A stretch of 28,611 nucleotides of DNA from DATNBT01 sp964579765 (GTDB lineage Bacteria > Acidobacteriota > Vicinamibacteria > Vicinamibacterales > CAVVIG01): positions 1 to 28,611 of the forward strand of contig CAZOIK010000193.1 in NCBI GenBank assembly GCA_964579765.1. Reading direction: 5' to 3'. Below the pieces are notes generated by a model. The model was not told where the DNA came from. It searched no databases and saw only the letters and a list, made by a program, of their open reading frames with translations. Position 1 is the first letter of the stretch. The number at the start of each line of letters is the position of its first letter. The translations under genes and the position numbers were made by a program. Below, piece by piece: positions 1-7,788 of this stretch.

Positions 1-2
1 TG

Positions 3-410
<408 letters not shown>

Positions 411-414
411 CGCC

Positions 415-466
415 GTAGTGTCCGCCTTCAGGCGGACCGTGTAGGCCCGCTGAAGCCAGCCACTAC
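415..466. repeat. Inverted pair of GTAG-headed palindromes (REPIN-like)
   Basis: Two REP-like units face each other. The left one reads GTAGTG followed by the hairpin TCCGCCTTCAGGCGGA. The right one, read on the minus strand, is GTAGTG then GCTGGCTTCAGCGGGC. The outer ends GTAGTG and CACTAC are exact reverse complements. It fills the gap between metK and the convergent small gene. There is no T-run, so a terminator role is only possible, not shown. The same family recurs through the window. Confidence 0.8.
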
Positions 467-483
467 GTCGAAGCGGCGGCGTG

Positions 484-798
484 CTACTGCACGCCGCCGT
501 GCCCGTCGCACGCTGTCGTCTTCGTCTTTCCGCTCTGCGTCGTCCCGTCCTTGCAGACGGCCGTGGTCGTGTCCGGCGTCACGGCCTTCTTCACTTTCTT
601 GGCGGTCTTCTTGGCGCCCTTCGCAACGGCCTTGCCCGCGTTCTTGCCGGCCTGGCCCGCGTCCTTGCCAGCCTGCTCGGTCGCCTGCCCCGCTTTCTTC
701 GCGTCGTCGGTCGCCGTCGATTGCGCGCGTATGGGTCCCGCGGCTCCAAACGTCAGCACGCACGCCACCACCGCGCAGCCCAGGAACTGTCGCGACAT
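484..798 (-). CDS. Small secreted Lys/Ala/Gly-rich protein with DUF3761-like tail
   Basis: A 104-residue protein. Residues 1-26 form a signal peptide ending near IRAQ. Residues 32-73 are a low-complexity, helix-prone segment made of repeated AGK, GKDA and AKK motifs, strongly positive. The C-terminus has Cys82 and Cys97 in a CKDG...ACDGHGGV arrangement that resembles the short DUF3761 cysteine/histidine motif; this is recognised by eye and is tentative. A clear Shine-Dalgarno (AGGAGGGG) precedes the ATG and overlaps the stop of the upstream phospholipase-like gene 12 bases away, so the two are probably co-transcribed. Function is unknown; binding of an anionic surface polymer would fit the charge but is a guess. 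Confidence 0.85.
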   Translation of the reverse strand: MSRQFLGCAVVACVLTFGAAGPIRAQSTATDDAKKAGQATEQAGKDAGQAGKNAGKAVAKGAKKTAKKVKKAVTPDTTTAVCKDGTTQSGKTKTTACDGHGGVQ

Positions 799-810
799 AG
801 TCGTCCCCTC

Positions 811-2049
811 CTACTCGTCGTCGCTACAAGAACTGTTCCGCGCCCTGCGCATCTTCGAGAGCCGACGGCTCAGCTTCTTGTCGAGCGTGCTGTTCGCGTA
901 GAAGGCTCCAATGTCGCGATCCACATCCGGCGGCAGCGCGCCACACTTTCGATCCGCCAGCTTCTTCACGAGCGTCGCGTAGGTGTCGTCGGCCCTGTGG
1001 TACTCGCCGCGCCGCGTGTTCAGGCCGGTGTCGAGATCGCGGTTGGCGAGCGTCAACCTCCCGCGCTGCACGTCGGCCAGATCCGCACGGAACCGCTCGC
1101 GCGTCGCCGCGAGGCTCGCCAGGAAGTACTGCTCCGCCTGCGGCGTGGGCACCTTGTACGTCAGGACGCGGAACGGCCCGATCTTCGGCAGCAGTTTGAA
1201 CAGGAAGCCGAGCAGCCTCGCCCACCACTTCGGCTTCGCATAGTCGCTCCCGAATTCGTCTTCGTAGTCCTGCGGCGACAGGTGGAACAGGAACGTGGAC
1301 TCCTCGACGCGCGGCGCGATGCGCTGGATCTCCTCGCGCTTGTCGCGCCAGGCGACCTTCGTCATCTCGGGGATGATCGAGCTGACCGCGTGCCGGTACG
1401 TGCCGATCGCCAGGTCAACGTTCCCGAACAGATCGCGGAGCTCGAGACCGTACGTCTCGTGGAACGCGCGCTCCAGCGCCGGCATCGCCACTTCGAAGCC
1501 GATGAACTTGTGGTACGCCTCCGACTGGTAGCCGCCGGTCGCGACCTGGACGACGTCGAACGAGAACTCGACCAGAACGTGCGCTTTCGGCGAGTCCTCG
1601 TACGTCACGCGGTCGCCGAACTTCCTGCGCAGCCAGGGATATTCGATCGGAACCGAGCGGTTGACCGCGAGCGGATGGCCGTTGTTGTCGGCGGCGTAGT
1701 GCGCGAGCGCACCCAGCGCGAACGCCAGTTCATCGACCGTGCGCGCGTCGCGGATCATGTGCACGACGAAGTCGCCGGTGCGGACGTAGTGCAGCAGGTC
1801 GCTGAAGAAGTGGCTGCCGAACGGGTAGTACCCCAGATCCTGAATGACGCAGCCGCCGTACGCGTAGGCGCGCGCATTGGCGAGCTCGACCGTCGAGGTG
1901 GCCGGGAAGCGCTGCCTCAGCACGGGCACGATGGCCACATCCCAGACCGCGTCGATGTTGGCCTCGTGCGCGAGCACCGAGTACGCGTGCGCGCGCGCGG
2001 GAGTGAACGCGACGACCGCGGAGAGGAGCAGCAGGCGGACGCGCGCCAT
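811..2049 (-). CDS. Secreted zinc-dependent phospholipase C-like protein
   Basis: A 412-residue exported protein. Residues 1-22 form a signal peptide, and the mature chain begins with YSVLAHEANID. His28, Asp71, the stretch YPFGSHFFSDLLHYV and the motif ALAHYAADNNGHPLA (His117, Asp121, His125) match the metal-ligand pattern of the zinc-dependent phospholipase C / S1-P1 nuclease-like fold (Pfam PF00882). The C-terminal half (from about residue 250) is charged, ends in a Lys/Arg-rich segment and has no recognised domain. I chose the ATG at 2049 because it begins a standard signal peptide; a TTG six codons upstream is also possible. It lies upstream of the small secreted protein with a 12-base gap. 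Phospholipid cleavage is inferred from the family, not shown. Confidence 0.85.
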   Translation of the reverse strand: MARVRLLLLSAVVAFTPARAHAYSVLAHEANIDAVWDVAIVPVLRQRFPATSTVELANARAYAYGGCVIQDLGYYPFGSHFFSDLLHYVRTGDFVVHMIRDARTVDELAFALGALAHYAADNNGHPLAVNRSVPIEYPWLRRKFGDRVTYEDSPKAHVLVEFSFDVVQVATGGYQSEAYHKFIGFEVAMPALERAFHETYGLELRDLFGNVDLAIGTYRHAVSSIIPEMTKVAWRDKREEIQRIAPRVEESTFLFHLSPQDYEDEFGSDYAKPKWWARLLGFLFKLLPKIGPFRVLTYKVPTPQAEQYFLASLAATRERFRADLADVQRGRLTLANRDLDTGLNTRRGEYHRADDTYATLVKKLADRKCGALPPDVDRDIGAFYANSTLDKKLSRRLSKMRRARNSSCSDDE

Positions 2050-2155
2050 CGACCAGAGCCCGAGCAAACACCGCGCCAGAGGAACGCGGTTTGCACTCCG
2101 CCAATGAGACGTCTCTGTCCATGCGGTTCACATCTCGACCATTTACGGATCCCTC

Positions 2156-2332
2156 ATGACGTGGCTCACCGCGCTCCTCCTCGTCGCGATCGTCGTTGCG
2201 ATTGTGGCCGTGACCGGCCTCCAGCCATCCGGCGGCCGCCGCGTGGCCAACACCAGCCTCATGACCGTGGCACGCGCCGTCCTGGTCGTGATGGTGCTCG
2301 TCGTCGCCTGGTTCGTCTATCACGCGCGGTGA
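2156..2332 (+). CDS. Small two-helix membrane protein, 58 aa
   Basis: A short open frame from ATG to TGA with two hydrophobic segments, roughly residues 4-20 and 37-54. They are separated by a polar, positively charged loop (PSGGRRVANTS). The protein ends HAR. Codon third positions are mostly G or C, as in the neighbouring genes, which supports real coding. It sits divergent from the phospholipase-like gene and 39 bases before gnd on the same strand, so it could be the first gene of that transcript. No Shine-Dalgarno is obvious. I do not recognise a family. It is probably an inner-membrane hairpin protein. Confidence 0.6.
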   Translation: MTWLTALLLVAIVVAIVAVTGLQPSGGRRVANTSLMTVARAVLVVMVLVVAWFVYHAR

Positions 2333-2371
2333 GCGTTGCGCGTGTAGGATCGGAGGCTGGAGTGCATCGCG

Positions 2372-3394
2372 ATGCAAATCGGCATGGTCGGTCTGGGGCG
2401 CATGGGCGCGAACATGGTGCGGCGGCTGCAGCGAGGCGGACACGCGTGCGTCGCCTATGACGTGAACGCCGACGCCGCGCACGCGCTCACCGGCGAAGGC
2501 GTCACCGCGGCCGCGTCGCCCGCGGCGCTCGTGGCCGCGCTCGCCCCGCCGCGCGCCCTCTGGATGATGGTGCCGGCCGCCGTCGTTGACGAGACGATCG
2601 CGGCGTTCACGCCGCACCTCGAGGCCGGCGACATCCTGATCGACGGCGGCAACTCGCACTACATCGACGACATCCGTCGCGCGGAGGCGCTCGCCACCAA
2701 GGGCGTGCGCTATCTCGACGTCGGCACGAGCGGCGGCGTGTGGGGACTCGACCGCGGCTTCTGCCTGATGATCGGCGGCGACGCCGGCGCCGTCCGGCGC
2801 CTCGATCCGATTTTCGCCACGCTGGCGCCGCGGGCCGATTCGACCTCGCGTACGCCGGCGCGCGCCGCGCGTCCCGCGCCGGCAAGTACGGCCGAGCATG
2901 GGTATCTTCACTGCGGGCCCTCGGGCGCGGGGCACTTCGTCAAGATGGTGCACAACGGCATCGAGTACGGCCTGATGGCCGCCTATGCCGAAGGCCTCAA
3001 TATCCTGCGGCATGCGAACGCCGGGGCACGCGCGCACGCGCGCGACGCCGAGACGACGCCGCTCGCTCATCCGGAACACTACCGCTACGAATTCGACGTC
3101 GCCGAGGTCGCCGAAGTCTGGCGGCGCGGCAGCGTCGTCGCGTCGTGGCTGCTCGATCTCACGGCGAACGCGCTCGCGTCCGATCCCGGCCTCGACCAGT
3201 TCACCGGACGCGTGTCGGATTCGGGCGAGGGCCGCTGGACGCTGAACGCGGCCATCGACGAAGGCGTCCCCGCCCACGTGTTGAGCGCGGCGCTCTTCGA
3301 GCGGTTCAGCTCGCGCGGCCAGGCCGACTTCGCCGATCGACTGCTGTCCGCGATGCGGTTTCAGTTCGGCGGGCACGTGGAACAGGCGCGGTGA
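2372..3394 (+). CDS. gnd: 6-phosphogluconate dehydrogenase (decarboxylating), short form
   Basis: Oxidatively decarboxylates 6-phosphogluconate to ribulose 5-phosphate. The protein has 340 residues. The dinucleotide-binding motif GLGRMG is at residues 7-12. DVGTSGGVWGLDRGFCLMIGG (about 117-136) and GPSGAGHFVKMVHNGIEYG (182-200) carry the substrate and catalytic residues, including Lys191 and Glu198. The length and the early ending place it with the short, often NAD-dependent GndA/YqeC-type enzymes rather than the 470-residue NADP form; coenzyme choice is inference. An Ala/Arg/Pro-rich insertion (about 155-173) precedes the active-site segment. The TGA stop shares one base with the ATG of pgl, so translation is likely coupled. 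Confidence 0.93.
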   Translation: MQIGMVGLGRMGANMVRRLQRGGHACVAYDVNADAAHALTGEGVTAAASPAALVAALAPPRALWMMVPAAVVDETIAAFTPHLEAGDILIDGGNSHYIDDIRRAEALATKGVRYLDVGTSGGVWGLDRGFCLMIGGDAGAVRRLDPIFATLAPRADSTSRTPARAARPAPASTAEHGYLHCGPSGAGHFVKMVHNGIEYGLMAAYAEGLNILRHANAGARAHARDAETTPLAHPEHYRYEFDVAEVAEVWRRGSVVASWLLDLTANALASDPGLDQFTGRVSDSGEGRWTLNAAIDEGVPAHVLSAALFERFSSRGQADFADRLLSAMRFQFGGHVEQAR

Positions 3395-4269
3395 TGCCGG
3401 ACGTACGCGTCTTCGCCTCGCTCGCCGATCTGAGCCTGGCCGCGGCCGACGCCGTCGCGGAGGTCATCACCTCGGCCGTTCGCGCGCGCGGCCGCTGCGC
3501 CATCGCGCTCTCCGGCGGCGAGACGCCGCGCCCGCTCTACAGCGCGCTTGCCGCTCGCTATCGCGACCAGATTCCCTGGCACGACGTCCACGTGTTCTGG
3601 GGAGACGAGCGTCTGGTCCCCATCGACGATCCCCGGCGGAACGATCGCATGGCACGGGAGATGCTCTTGAGCAAGGTGCCGTGCCCCAGCTCGAACATTC
3701 ACCCGATGGCGTCGGCGACACTGCCGCCTGACGACTTGGCGCGGCGCTACGAGGAGACGATGAGAACGTATTTTGCCGACGGCCGTCCGCGCTTCGACCT
3801 CGTGCTGCTCGGGCTCGGCGTCGAAGGCCACACGGCGTCGCTGTTCCCCGGATCGCCCGCGCTCGACGAGCGGACACGCTGGGTTGTCGCCGTCGATGCC
3901 CCCGCCAACCCGGCGCGCCGGCTCACGCTCACGCTGCCCGTCCTGACCAGCGCCGCTCATGCCGCGGTGCTTGTCAGCGGCGCGTCGAAAGCGCACGCGC
4001 TGCGCCTCGCGCTCGACCCGCGCACGGATCCGACGCGATGCCCCGCGGCCGCCGTCCGTCTCGCCGACGGCGCGCTGACGTGGTGGGTGGACGCGGACGC
4101 CGCCGACAAGGGCGACGACCAGGACGCGCACAAGGGCGCGGTCGAGCAGACAAGCCACGATCCGATCGTGCCGATCGAGCCGTTCGGCGCCAACTTCGAC
4201 GACAGCGAAGTCGCAAACGCCAACGAAGTCGGCCAGACCTCCGACGCGCCACGCGATGAGCAACTCTGA
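3394..4269 (+). CDS. pgl: 6-phosphogluconolactonase with an acidic C-terminal extension
   Basis: Hydrolyses 6-phosphogluconolactone to 6-phosphogluconate. The protein has 291 residues. The family signatures are LSGGETPRPLY (39-49), FWGDERLVP (68-76) and LVLLGLGVEGHTASLFPG (136-153). The usual family length is about 230-250, and the conserved part ends near TWWVDADAA (229-237). The remaining 54 residues are acidic, low in hydrophobicity and end DAPRDEQL. I do not recognise this tail. The gene overlaps gnd by one base and zwf by 14 bases. The overlap with zwf covers only the last few codons, so it does not explain the extension. Confidence 0.93.
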   Translation: MPDVRVFASLADLSLAAADAVAEVITSAVRARGRCAIALSGGETPRPLYSALAARYRDQIPWHDVHVFWGDERLVPIDDPRRNDRMAREMLLSKVPCPSSNIHPMASATLPPDDLARRYEETMRTYFADGRPRFDLVLLGLGVEGHTASLFPGSPALDERTRWVVAVDAPANPARRLTLTLPVLTSAAHAAVLVSGASKAHALRLALDPRTDPTRCPAAAVRLADGALTWWVDADAADKGDDQDAHKGAVEQTSHDPIVPIEPFGANFDDSEVANANEVGQTSDAPRDEQL

Positions 4270-5590
4270 CGCGTTCGTCTTCTTCGGCGCGACCGGCGAC
4301 CTGGCGTACCGCAAGATCTTTCCCGCGCTGCAGGCGCTCGTCACGCGCGGTCAGCTCGACGCGCCCATCGTCGGCGTGGGACGGTCGGCGTCGGGCGTGG
4401 ACGCGCTGCGCGCCCGCGCGCGCGAGAGCGTCCAGGCCAACGGCGGCTTCGACCCGCGGGCGTTCGAGTTGCTTTCGTCGCGCCTGCGGTACGTCAGGGG
4501 CAACTACGAAGATCCGCAGACGTTCGCCGCGCTGCGCGCGACGCTCGCGGCGGCGAAGCATCCGTTGTACTACCTGGCAATCCCGCCGGAGTCGTTCGCG
4601 ACGGTGGCCGACGGCCTGGCCGCCTCGGGCTGCCACAGTGGCGCGCGCGTGGTCGTCGAGAAGCCGTTCGGCCGCGACGTCGAATCCGCGCGGCAGCTCA
4701 ACGCGGCGCTGCACCGCTGCTTTCCCGAATCGGCCATCTTTCGCATCGATCACTACCTCGGCAAGGAGCCGGTCCAGAACCTGCTGTTCTTTCGCTTCGC
4801 CAACTCGTTTCTCGAGCCGATCTGGAACCGCGATCACATCCGCAGCGTGCAGGTGACGATGGCCGAACAGATCGGCGTCGAGGGACGGGGCCGCTTCTAC
4901 GAGGAAGTCGGCGCGATCCGCGACGTGGTGCAGAACCATCTGCTCGAGGTCGCGGCGCTGCTCGCCATGGACGCGCCGACGCACGATCATCCGGACGCGC
5001 TGCGCGACTCGAAGCTGCGCGCGTTTCAGGCGATGCAGCCGCTCGCGCCCGCCGACGTCGTCCGGGGACAGTTCGAGGGCTATCGGCGCGAGGCCGGCGT
5101 CGCGCCCGACTCGACGGTCGAGACGTTCGCGGCCGTCCGCCTGTGCTTCTCGTCGCCACGCTGGGCGGGCGTGCCCTTCTGCATTCGCGCGGGCAAGCGG
5201 CTGCCGGTGAGCGCCACCGAGATCCGCGTCGAGCTCGATTGTCCCGGCAACTTCGTCCGGTTCCGCCTCAGCCCCGACGTCGTGATCGCGCTCGGCGCGC
5301 AGACGAAGGCGCCGGGCGAGGCCATGGTCGGCGAGCACGTCGAGCTGCTCGTGCGACAGTCGGAGGGCGACGCGATGTCGCCGTATGAGCGGCTGATTGG
5401 CGACGCGTTGCGCGGCGACGCGATGCTCTTCGTCCGCGAAGACGAGGTGGAGGCCGCGTGGGCCGTCGTCGAGCCGGTGCTCGGCGACGTCACGCCGGTG
5501 CACTCGTACGGGCCGGACACATGGGGCCCCGCCGCGGCCGACGCGATCGGGCCGCCGAGCGGCTGGCACAATCCCGCGCCGGACGTGTAG
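4256..5590 (+). CDS. zwf: Glucose-6-phosphate 1-dehydrogenase
   Basis: Oxidises glucose 6-phosphate to the lactone and is the entry step of the oxidative pentose-phosphate route. The protein has 444 residues. It has the nucleotide-binding GATGDLA (11-17), EKPFG (135-139), the active-site signature RIDHYLGKE (163-171) and DVVQNHLLE with the catalytic His228. The start overlaps the end of pgl by 14 bases, so the gnd-pgl-zwf order forms one tightly packed operon. No opcA lies next to it. It is somewhat shorter than the common 480-490 residue form but the motifs are complete. It ends three bases before the stop of the convergent gene on the minus strand. Confidence 0.96.
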   Translation: MSNSDAFVFFGATGDLAYRKIFPALQALVTRGQLDAPIVGVGRSASGVDALRARARESVQANGGFDPRAFELLSSRLRYVRGNYEDPQTFAALRATLAAAKHPLYYLAIPPESFATVADGLAASGCHSGARVVVEKPFGRDVESARQLNAALHRCFPESAIFRIDHYLGKEPVQNLLFFRFANSFLEPIWNRDHIRSVQVTMAEQIGVEGRGRFYEEVGAIRDVVQNHLLEVAALLAMDAPTHDHPDALRDSKLRAFQAMQPLAPADVVRGQFEGYRREAGVAPDSTVETFAAVRLCFSSPRWAGVPFCIRAGKRLPVSATEIRVELDCPGNFVRFRLSPDVVIALGAQTKAPGEAMVGEHVELLVRQSEGDAMSPYERLIGDALRGDAMLFVREDEVEAAWAVVEPVLGDVTPVHSYGPDTWGPAAADAIGPPSGWHNPAPDV

Positions 5591-5593
5591 TCG

Positions 5594-6208
5594 TCATCGC
5601 CGCTTGAACAGATGGCGCGAGGCGTCGGGCCAGAACTCGGCCCACACGTTGCCGATCGCGCGGGTGGCGTAGCCGCTCGCGCTGCGCCACACCGTCTGCT
5701 GCCACGTCGTCGCGCTCGGCGGCAGCCACGTGTTCTCGATCACGTTGTTGACCGTGTTGCCGGCGAGACGCGCCCACCCGAATGCGAGCTGGCCGTCGGG
5801 ATGGTATGCGAGGAAGACGTTGTTCAACGCGTAGCCGAGCCGTCGCCTGACGCCGTGCTCGTGCGACGGAATGTAGTTCGCGCGCTCGCCCCAGAGGGCG
5901 CCGAGGCCGGCTTCGATCGAATTCGAGATGGCGACGTCGGCTTCGCGCTCGAGGTAGCGCTTCCCGGCGCCCGTCCATGTCTGGCCCCACTCCTCCGGAA
6001 CGTTCCACGCCGTGTTCCACGCCGACGCAATGACGCCGACGCCGAGACTCTGGGGACCGACGGTGCCGTCCACGATCCAGTAGATCCGCTGCGACGCGGT
6101 CATGGGCATGTCGATGCGCTGTTCCGAGGTGGCCGGCGCTTGCGCGTAAGCGAACGCGGGCACCAGGATGGCGGCCACGACGAGCGCCGCAGAGCGACGA
6201 AGGCTCAC
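5594..6208 (-). CDS. Secreted protein of unknown function, 204 aa, GTG start
   Basis: Residues 1-22 form a signal peptide (VSLRRSAALVV... ending AYAQ). The mature part is rich in Trp, Asn and Ala, with segments such as YWIVDGTVGPQSLG, WNTAWNVPEEWGQTWTG and NNVIENTW. It has no cysteine and no recognised catalytic motif. The tail is basic (RHLFKRR). The GTG start is chosen because it overlaps the TGA of the upstream methyltransferase in a GTGA arrangement, giving translational coupling. An in-frame extension upstream would run through the methyltransferase gene and is unlikely. The alternating polar and aromatic composition could suit an outer-membrane or periplasmic beta-rich protein, but that is speculation. 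Confidence 0.75.
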   Translation of the reverse strand: MSLRRSAALVVAAILVPAFAYAQAPATSEQRIDMPMTASQRIYWIVDGTVGPQSLGVGVIASAWNTAWNVPEEWGQTWTGAGKRYLEREADVAISNSIEAGLGALWGERANYIPSHEHGVRRRLGYALNNVFLAYHPDGQLAFGWARLAGNTVNNVIENTWLPPSATTWQQTVWRSASGYATRAIGNVWAEFWPDASRHLFKRR

Positions 6209-6828
6209 GCGCGGCACTGCATCGCGAGCGAGCCCTCGAAGCGATCGCGGTCCTCGACCTCGGCGAATCGAGAATCCTCGGCGTCGCCAAACGCGGCACG
6301 GCGGATGTCCATGAAGCCGTGCTGACGCAAACGCGCTGCCAGGCTGTGCTCGTCCCACATCCACAGATGAGCGCTGTTGCCGATCCACCACTTGAGGAGT
6401 CCGCTGAGGCCGCGCGCCCGGTGCTCGCTGCCAAGGCCGGTGGCCTGCAGGAAACGAAGCGACGCGTCGTCGGAAACGTCGTTCACATAGGCGCGGGCGC
6501 ACACCGCGAGGTCGGGGACGACGAGGCGGAAGGTGCCGCCGCGCTGGAGGTAGCGTGCGCTGTTGGCGAGCGCGCGGTCGCAGTCGTCGAGCGCGAGGTG
6601 CTCGAGCACGTGCGAACAGTAGAGGCCGCGGCACGACCCGGGCGCGATCGGCAGGCCGCGCACGATGTCGCCGTACTGCACGCCCTTGGGAAACCGCCGA
6701 CTGTTCCGTGTGTAAAGGAAGCCTATCGGCGATCGCTCGAAGCGGAGCGTCGGGCTGGCGTCGAAATTCAGCCAGCCGGCCGGCGCGCTGAATCCGCAGC
6801 CATACTGCACATAGAGCCCCTCGCTCAT
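6205..6828 (-). CDS. Class I SAM-dependent methyltransferase (type 11-like)
   Basis: A 207-residue cytoplasmic protein. YGCGFSAPAGWLNFDASP (9-26) resembles motif I and the acidic residue after strand 2 (Asp23). CSHVLEHL (71-78) is the motif II/III region typical of Methyltransf_11-like proteins, and GGTFRLVVPDL (97-107) is the following strand. This short form, with LNFDASP near the start, is often found in sugar or cell-surface biosynthesis clusters. Here its partner is a coupled secreted protein, so the substrate is unknown. It starts with ATG and is divergent from a small membrane protein 27 bases away. Confidence 0.83.
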   Translation of the reverse strand: MSEGLYVQYGCGFSAPAGWLNFDASPTLRFERSPIGFLYTRNSRRFPKGVQYGDIVRGLPIAPGSCRGLYCSHVLEHLALDDCDRALANSARYLQRGGTFRLVVPDLAVCARAYVNDVSDDASLRFLQATGLGSEHRARGLSGLLKWWIGNSAHLWMWDEHSLAARLRQHGFMDIRRAAFGDAEDSRFAEVEDRDRFEGSLAMQCRA

Positions 6829-6855
6829 CGCGCGGGCATCGTATCATCAGCGCGA

Positions 6856-7074
6856 ATGAACATCGATCCTACGTGGCTGTTCCTGTCGCTCATTCCCGGC
6901 GGCATCGGATTCGTGCTGTTCGTGTACGGGAAGAAGCAGGGACGCTGGCCGCATCTGGTCGCCGGCCTCGCGATGATGGGCTATCCCTATTTCGCGACGA
7001 CGGTCACGAGCATGACCATCGGCGGCGTCGCGATCGGCGCCGCGCTGTGGTACATCGTGCGGCTGGGCTATTGA
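6856..7074 (+). CDS. Small integral membrane protein, 72 aa
   Basis: Starts MNIDPTWLFLSLIPGG and has three hydrophobic stretches, about residues 6-24, 33-49 and 53-69. The loop YGKKQGRWPHL follows the first helix. The same layout (a PTWLFLSLIPGGIGF start and a YGKK loop) is widespread in small bacterial membrane proteins of unknown role that are sometimes labelled amino-acid transport protein; I see nothing to support transport. The start is the first ATG after the divergent methyltransferase gene. A TATCAT sequence at 6842-6847 lies close upstream. A REP-like palindrome begins right after its stop. Confidence 0.75.
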   Translation: MNIDPTWLFLSLIPGGIGFVLFVYGKKQGRWPHLVAGLAMMGYPYFATTVTSMTIGGVAIGAALWYIVRLGY

Positions 7075-7075
7075 C

Positions 7076-7098
7076 GTAGTGCAGACCTGCAGGTCTGC
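7076..7098 (+). repeat. GTAG-headed palindrome (REP-like)
   Basis: GTAGTG is followed by GCAGACCTGCAGGTCTGC, a perfect palindrome with a PstI-like centre instead of the usual TTCA loop. It lies between the small membrane protein and the convergent cupin gene, starting two bases after a TGA stop. Same family as 12042-12063 and 21877-21902. Confidence 0.75.
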
Positions 7099-7108
7099 CT
7101 GTCGCGCG

Positions 7109-7507
7109 TCAGCGGTCCGACGGCCATGCGATCGTCAGCAACAACGCGCTGTCTTCGATCGCTTCGACGTCGTGCGCCAGCCCGCGATCGAGCGTGAGCA
7201 TCGCGCCGGCAGCCAGGTCGAACGTCCGTCCCATGGCGCGCACCTCGATGCGCCCGCGAAGTGTCTGGATCGCAAGGCGGCCCGCGGTCTGGTGGGCTGG
7301 CATCCTGGCTCGCGCCTGAAGCGCCATCAGCACGACGCGAAAGTCGTCGTACTTGACGAGCGTCTTCGCGTTCTGACCGTCCGTCCAGTTCGATTCGCTG
7401 TGGAGCTGTTCGATCTCCCGCCCGAGATCGAACTCGAGATAGTCTGCCGCCATCGGCTGTGGATGTGGTCGTCGGTGTCCAGCCTGAGTCTCGCTCGCGT
7501 CTGCCAT
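7109..7507 (-). CDS. Cupin-domain protein
   Basis: A 132-residue protein with a single small beta-barrel of the cupin type. The VLMALQARARMPAHQTAGRL stretch is the first cupin motif with its Gly/Pro/His pattern. GRTFDLAAGAMLTLDRGLAHDVEAIEDS is the second motif with a conserved His. The start is set at 7507 because a strong Shine-Dalgarno (GGAGGT) stands four bases upstream; ATG codons further up (7519, 7531) would place that site inside the gene. No signal peptide is seen. Such small cupins often have no assigned reaction, and some bind a metal or act in stress or detoxification. The ligand set looks incomplete, with only two His visible. Confidence 0.8.
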   Translation of the reverse strand: MADASETQAGHRRPHPQPMAADYLEFDLGREIEQLHSESNWTDGQNAKTLVKYDDFRVVLMALQARARMPAHQTAGRLAIQTLRGRIEVRAMGRTFDLAAGAMLTLDRGLAHDVEAIEDSALLLTIAWPSDR

Positions 7508-7554
7508 GTAGACCTCCATGCGAGCAACCACGTCGATCCCCCCGCCGCGGGTTG

Positions 7555-7731
7555 CTACGCGGCGGGGGCCGCCGGCAGTTCGGCCCAGAACAGCGAGCCC
7601 GCGCCCGGCGTCGATCGCACGCCGATCGATCCGCCGTGGCCTTCGACGAGCCGCTTCACGGTGGCGAGGCCGAGGCCCGTGCCGCCGATGCCGCCAGCGC
7701 CGCTGCCGCGCGCTTGCGTGAATGTCGTAGC
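7555..7731 (-). pseudogene. Remnant of a sensor histidine kinase (C-terminal ATPase end)
   Basis: Read on the minus strand, this stretch encodes TFTQARGSG, then GGTGLGLATVKRLVEGHGGS and IGVRSTPGAGSLFWAELP, ending in TAG. This is the G2 box and last strand of a HATPase_c domain, about 57 residues. A TGA lies shortly upstream in frame, there is no start codon or ribosome site, and the dimerisation His, N box and G1 box are absent. It is best read as the surviving 3' end of a deleted kinase gene. It lies in the gap between the cupin gene and the sugar dehydrogenase-like gene. Confidence 0.8.
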
Positions 7732-7788
7732 GGCAGGAGCGCCGATCTTACATCGCGTGTACTGTCGGTCAACTCAGCGGGCAAACCC

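Noticed and set aside
415..466. Simple rho-independent terminator after metK
   Set aside because: There are two hairpins but no T-run on either strand. The GTAG heads and family recurrence fit a repeat better. A terminator role is not excluded.
481..2460. Very long open frame (659 codons) on the plus strand opposite the phospholipase-like and small secreted genes
   Set aside because: Composition is Arg/Ala/Val-rich with no domain. The minus-strand genes have signal peptides, ribosome sites and family motifs. Long antisense frames are expected at this GC content.
1730..3376. Long minus-strand frame (548 codons) opposite gnd
   Set aside because: It is the complement of a gene with clear dehydrogenase motifs, and its own translation is Arg/His-rich without recognisable structure.
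7076..7098. Operator or binding site for a regulator
   Set aside because: It is explained by membership in the dispersed GTAG palindrome family and lies between convergent genes, not upstream of a start.
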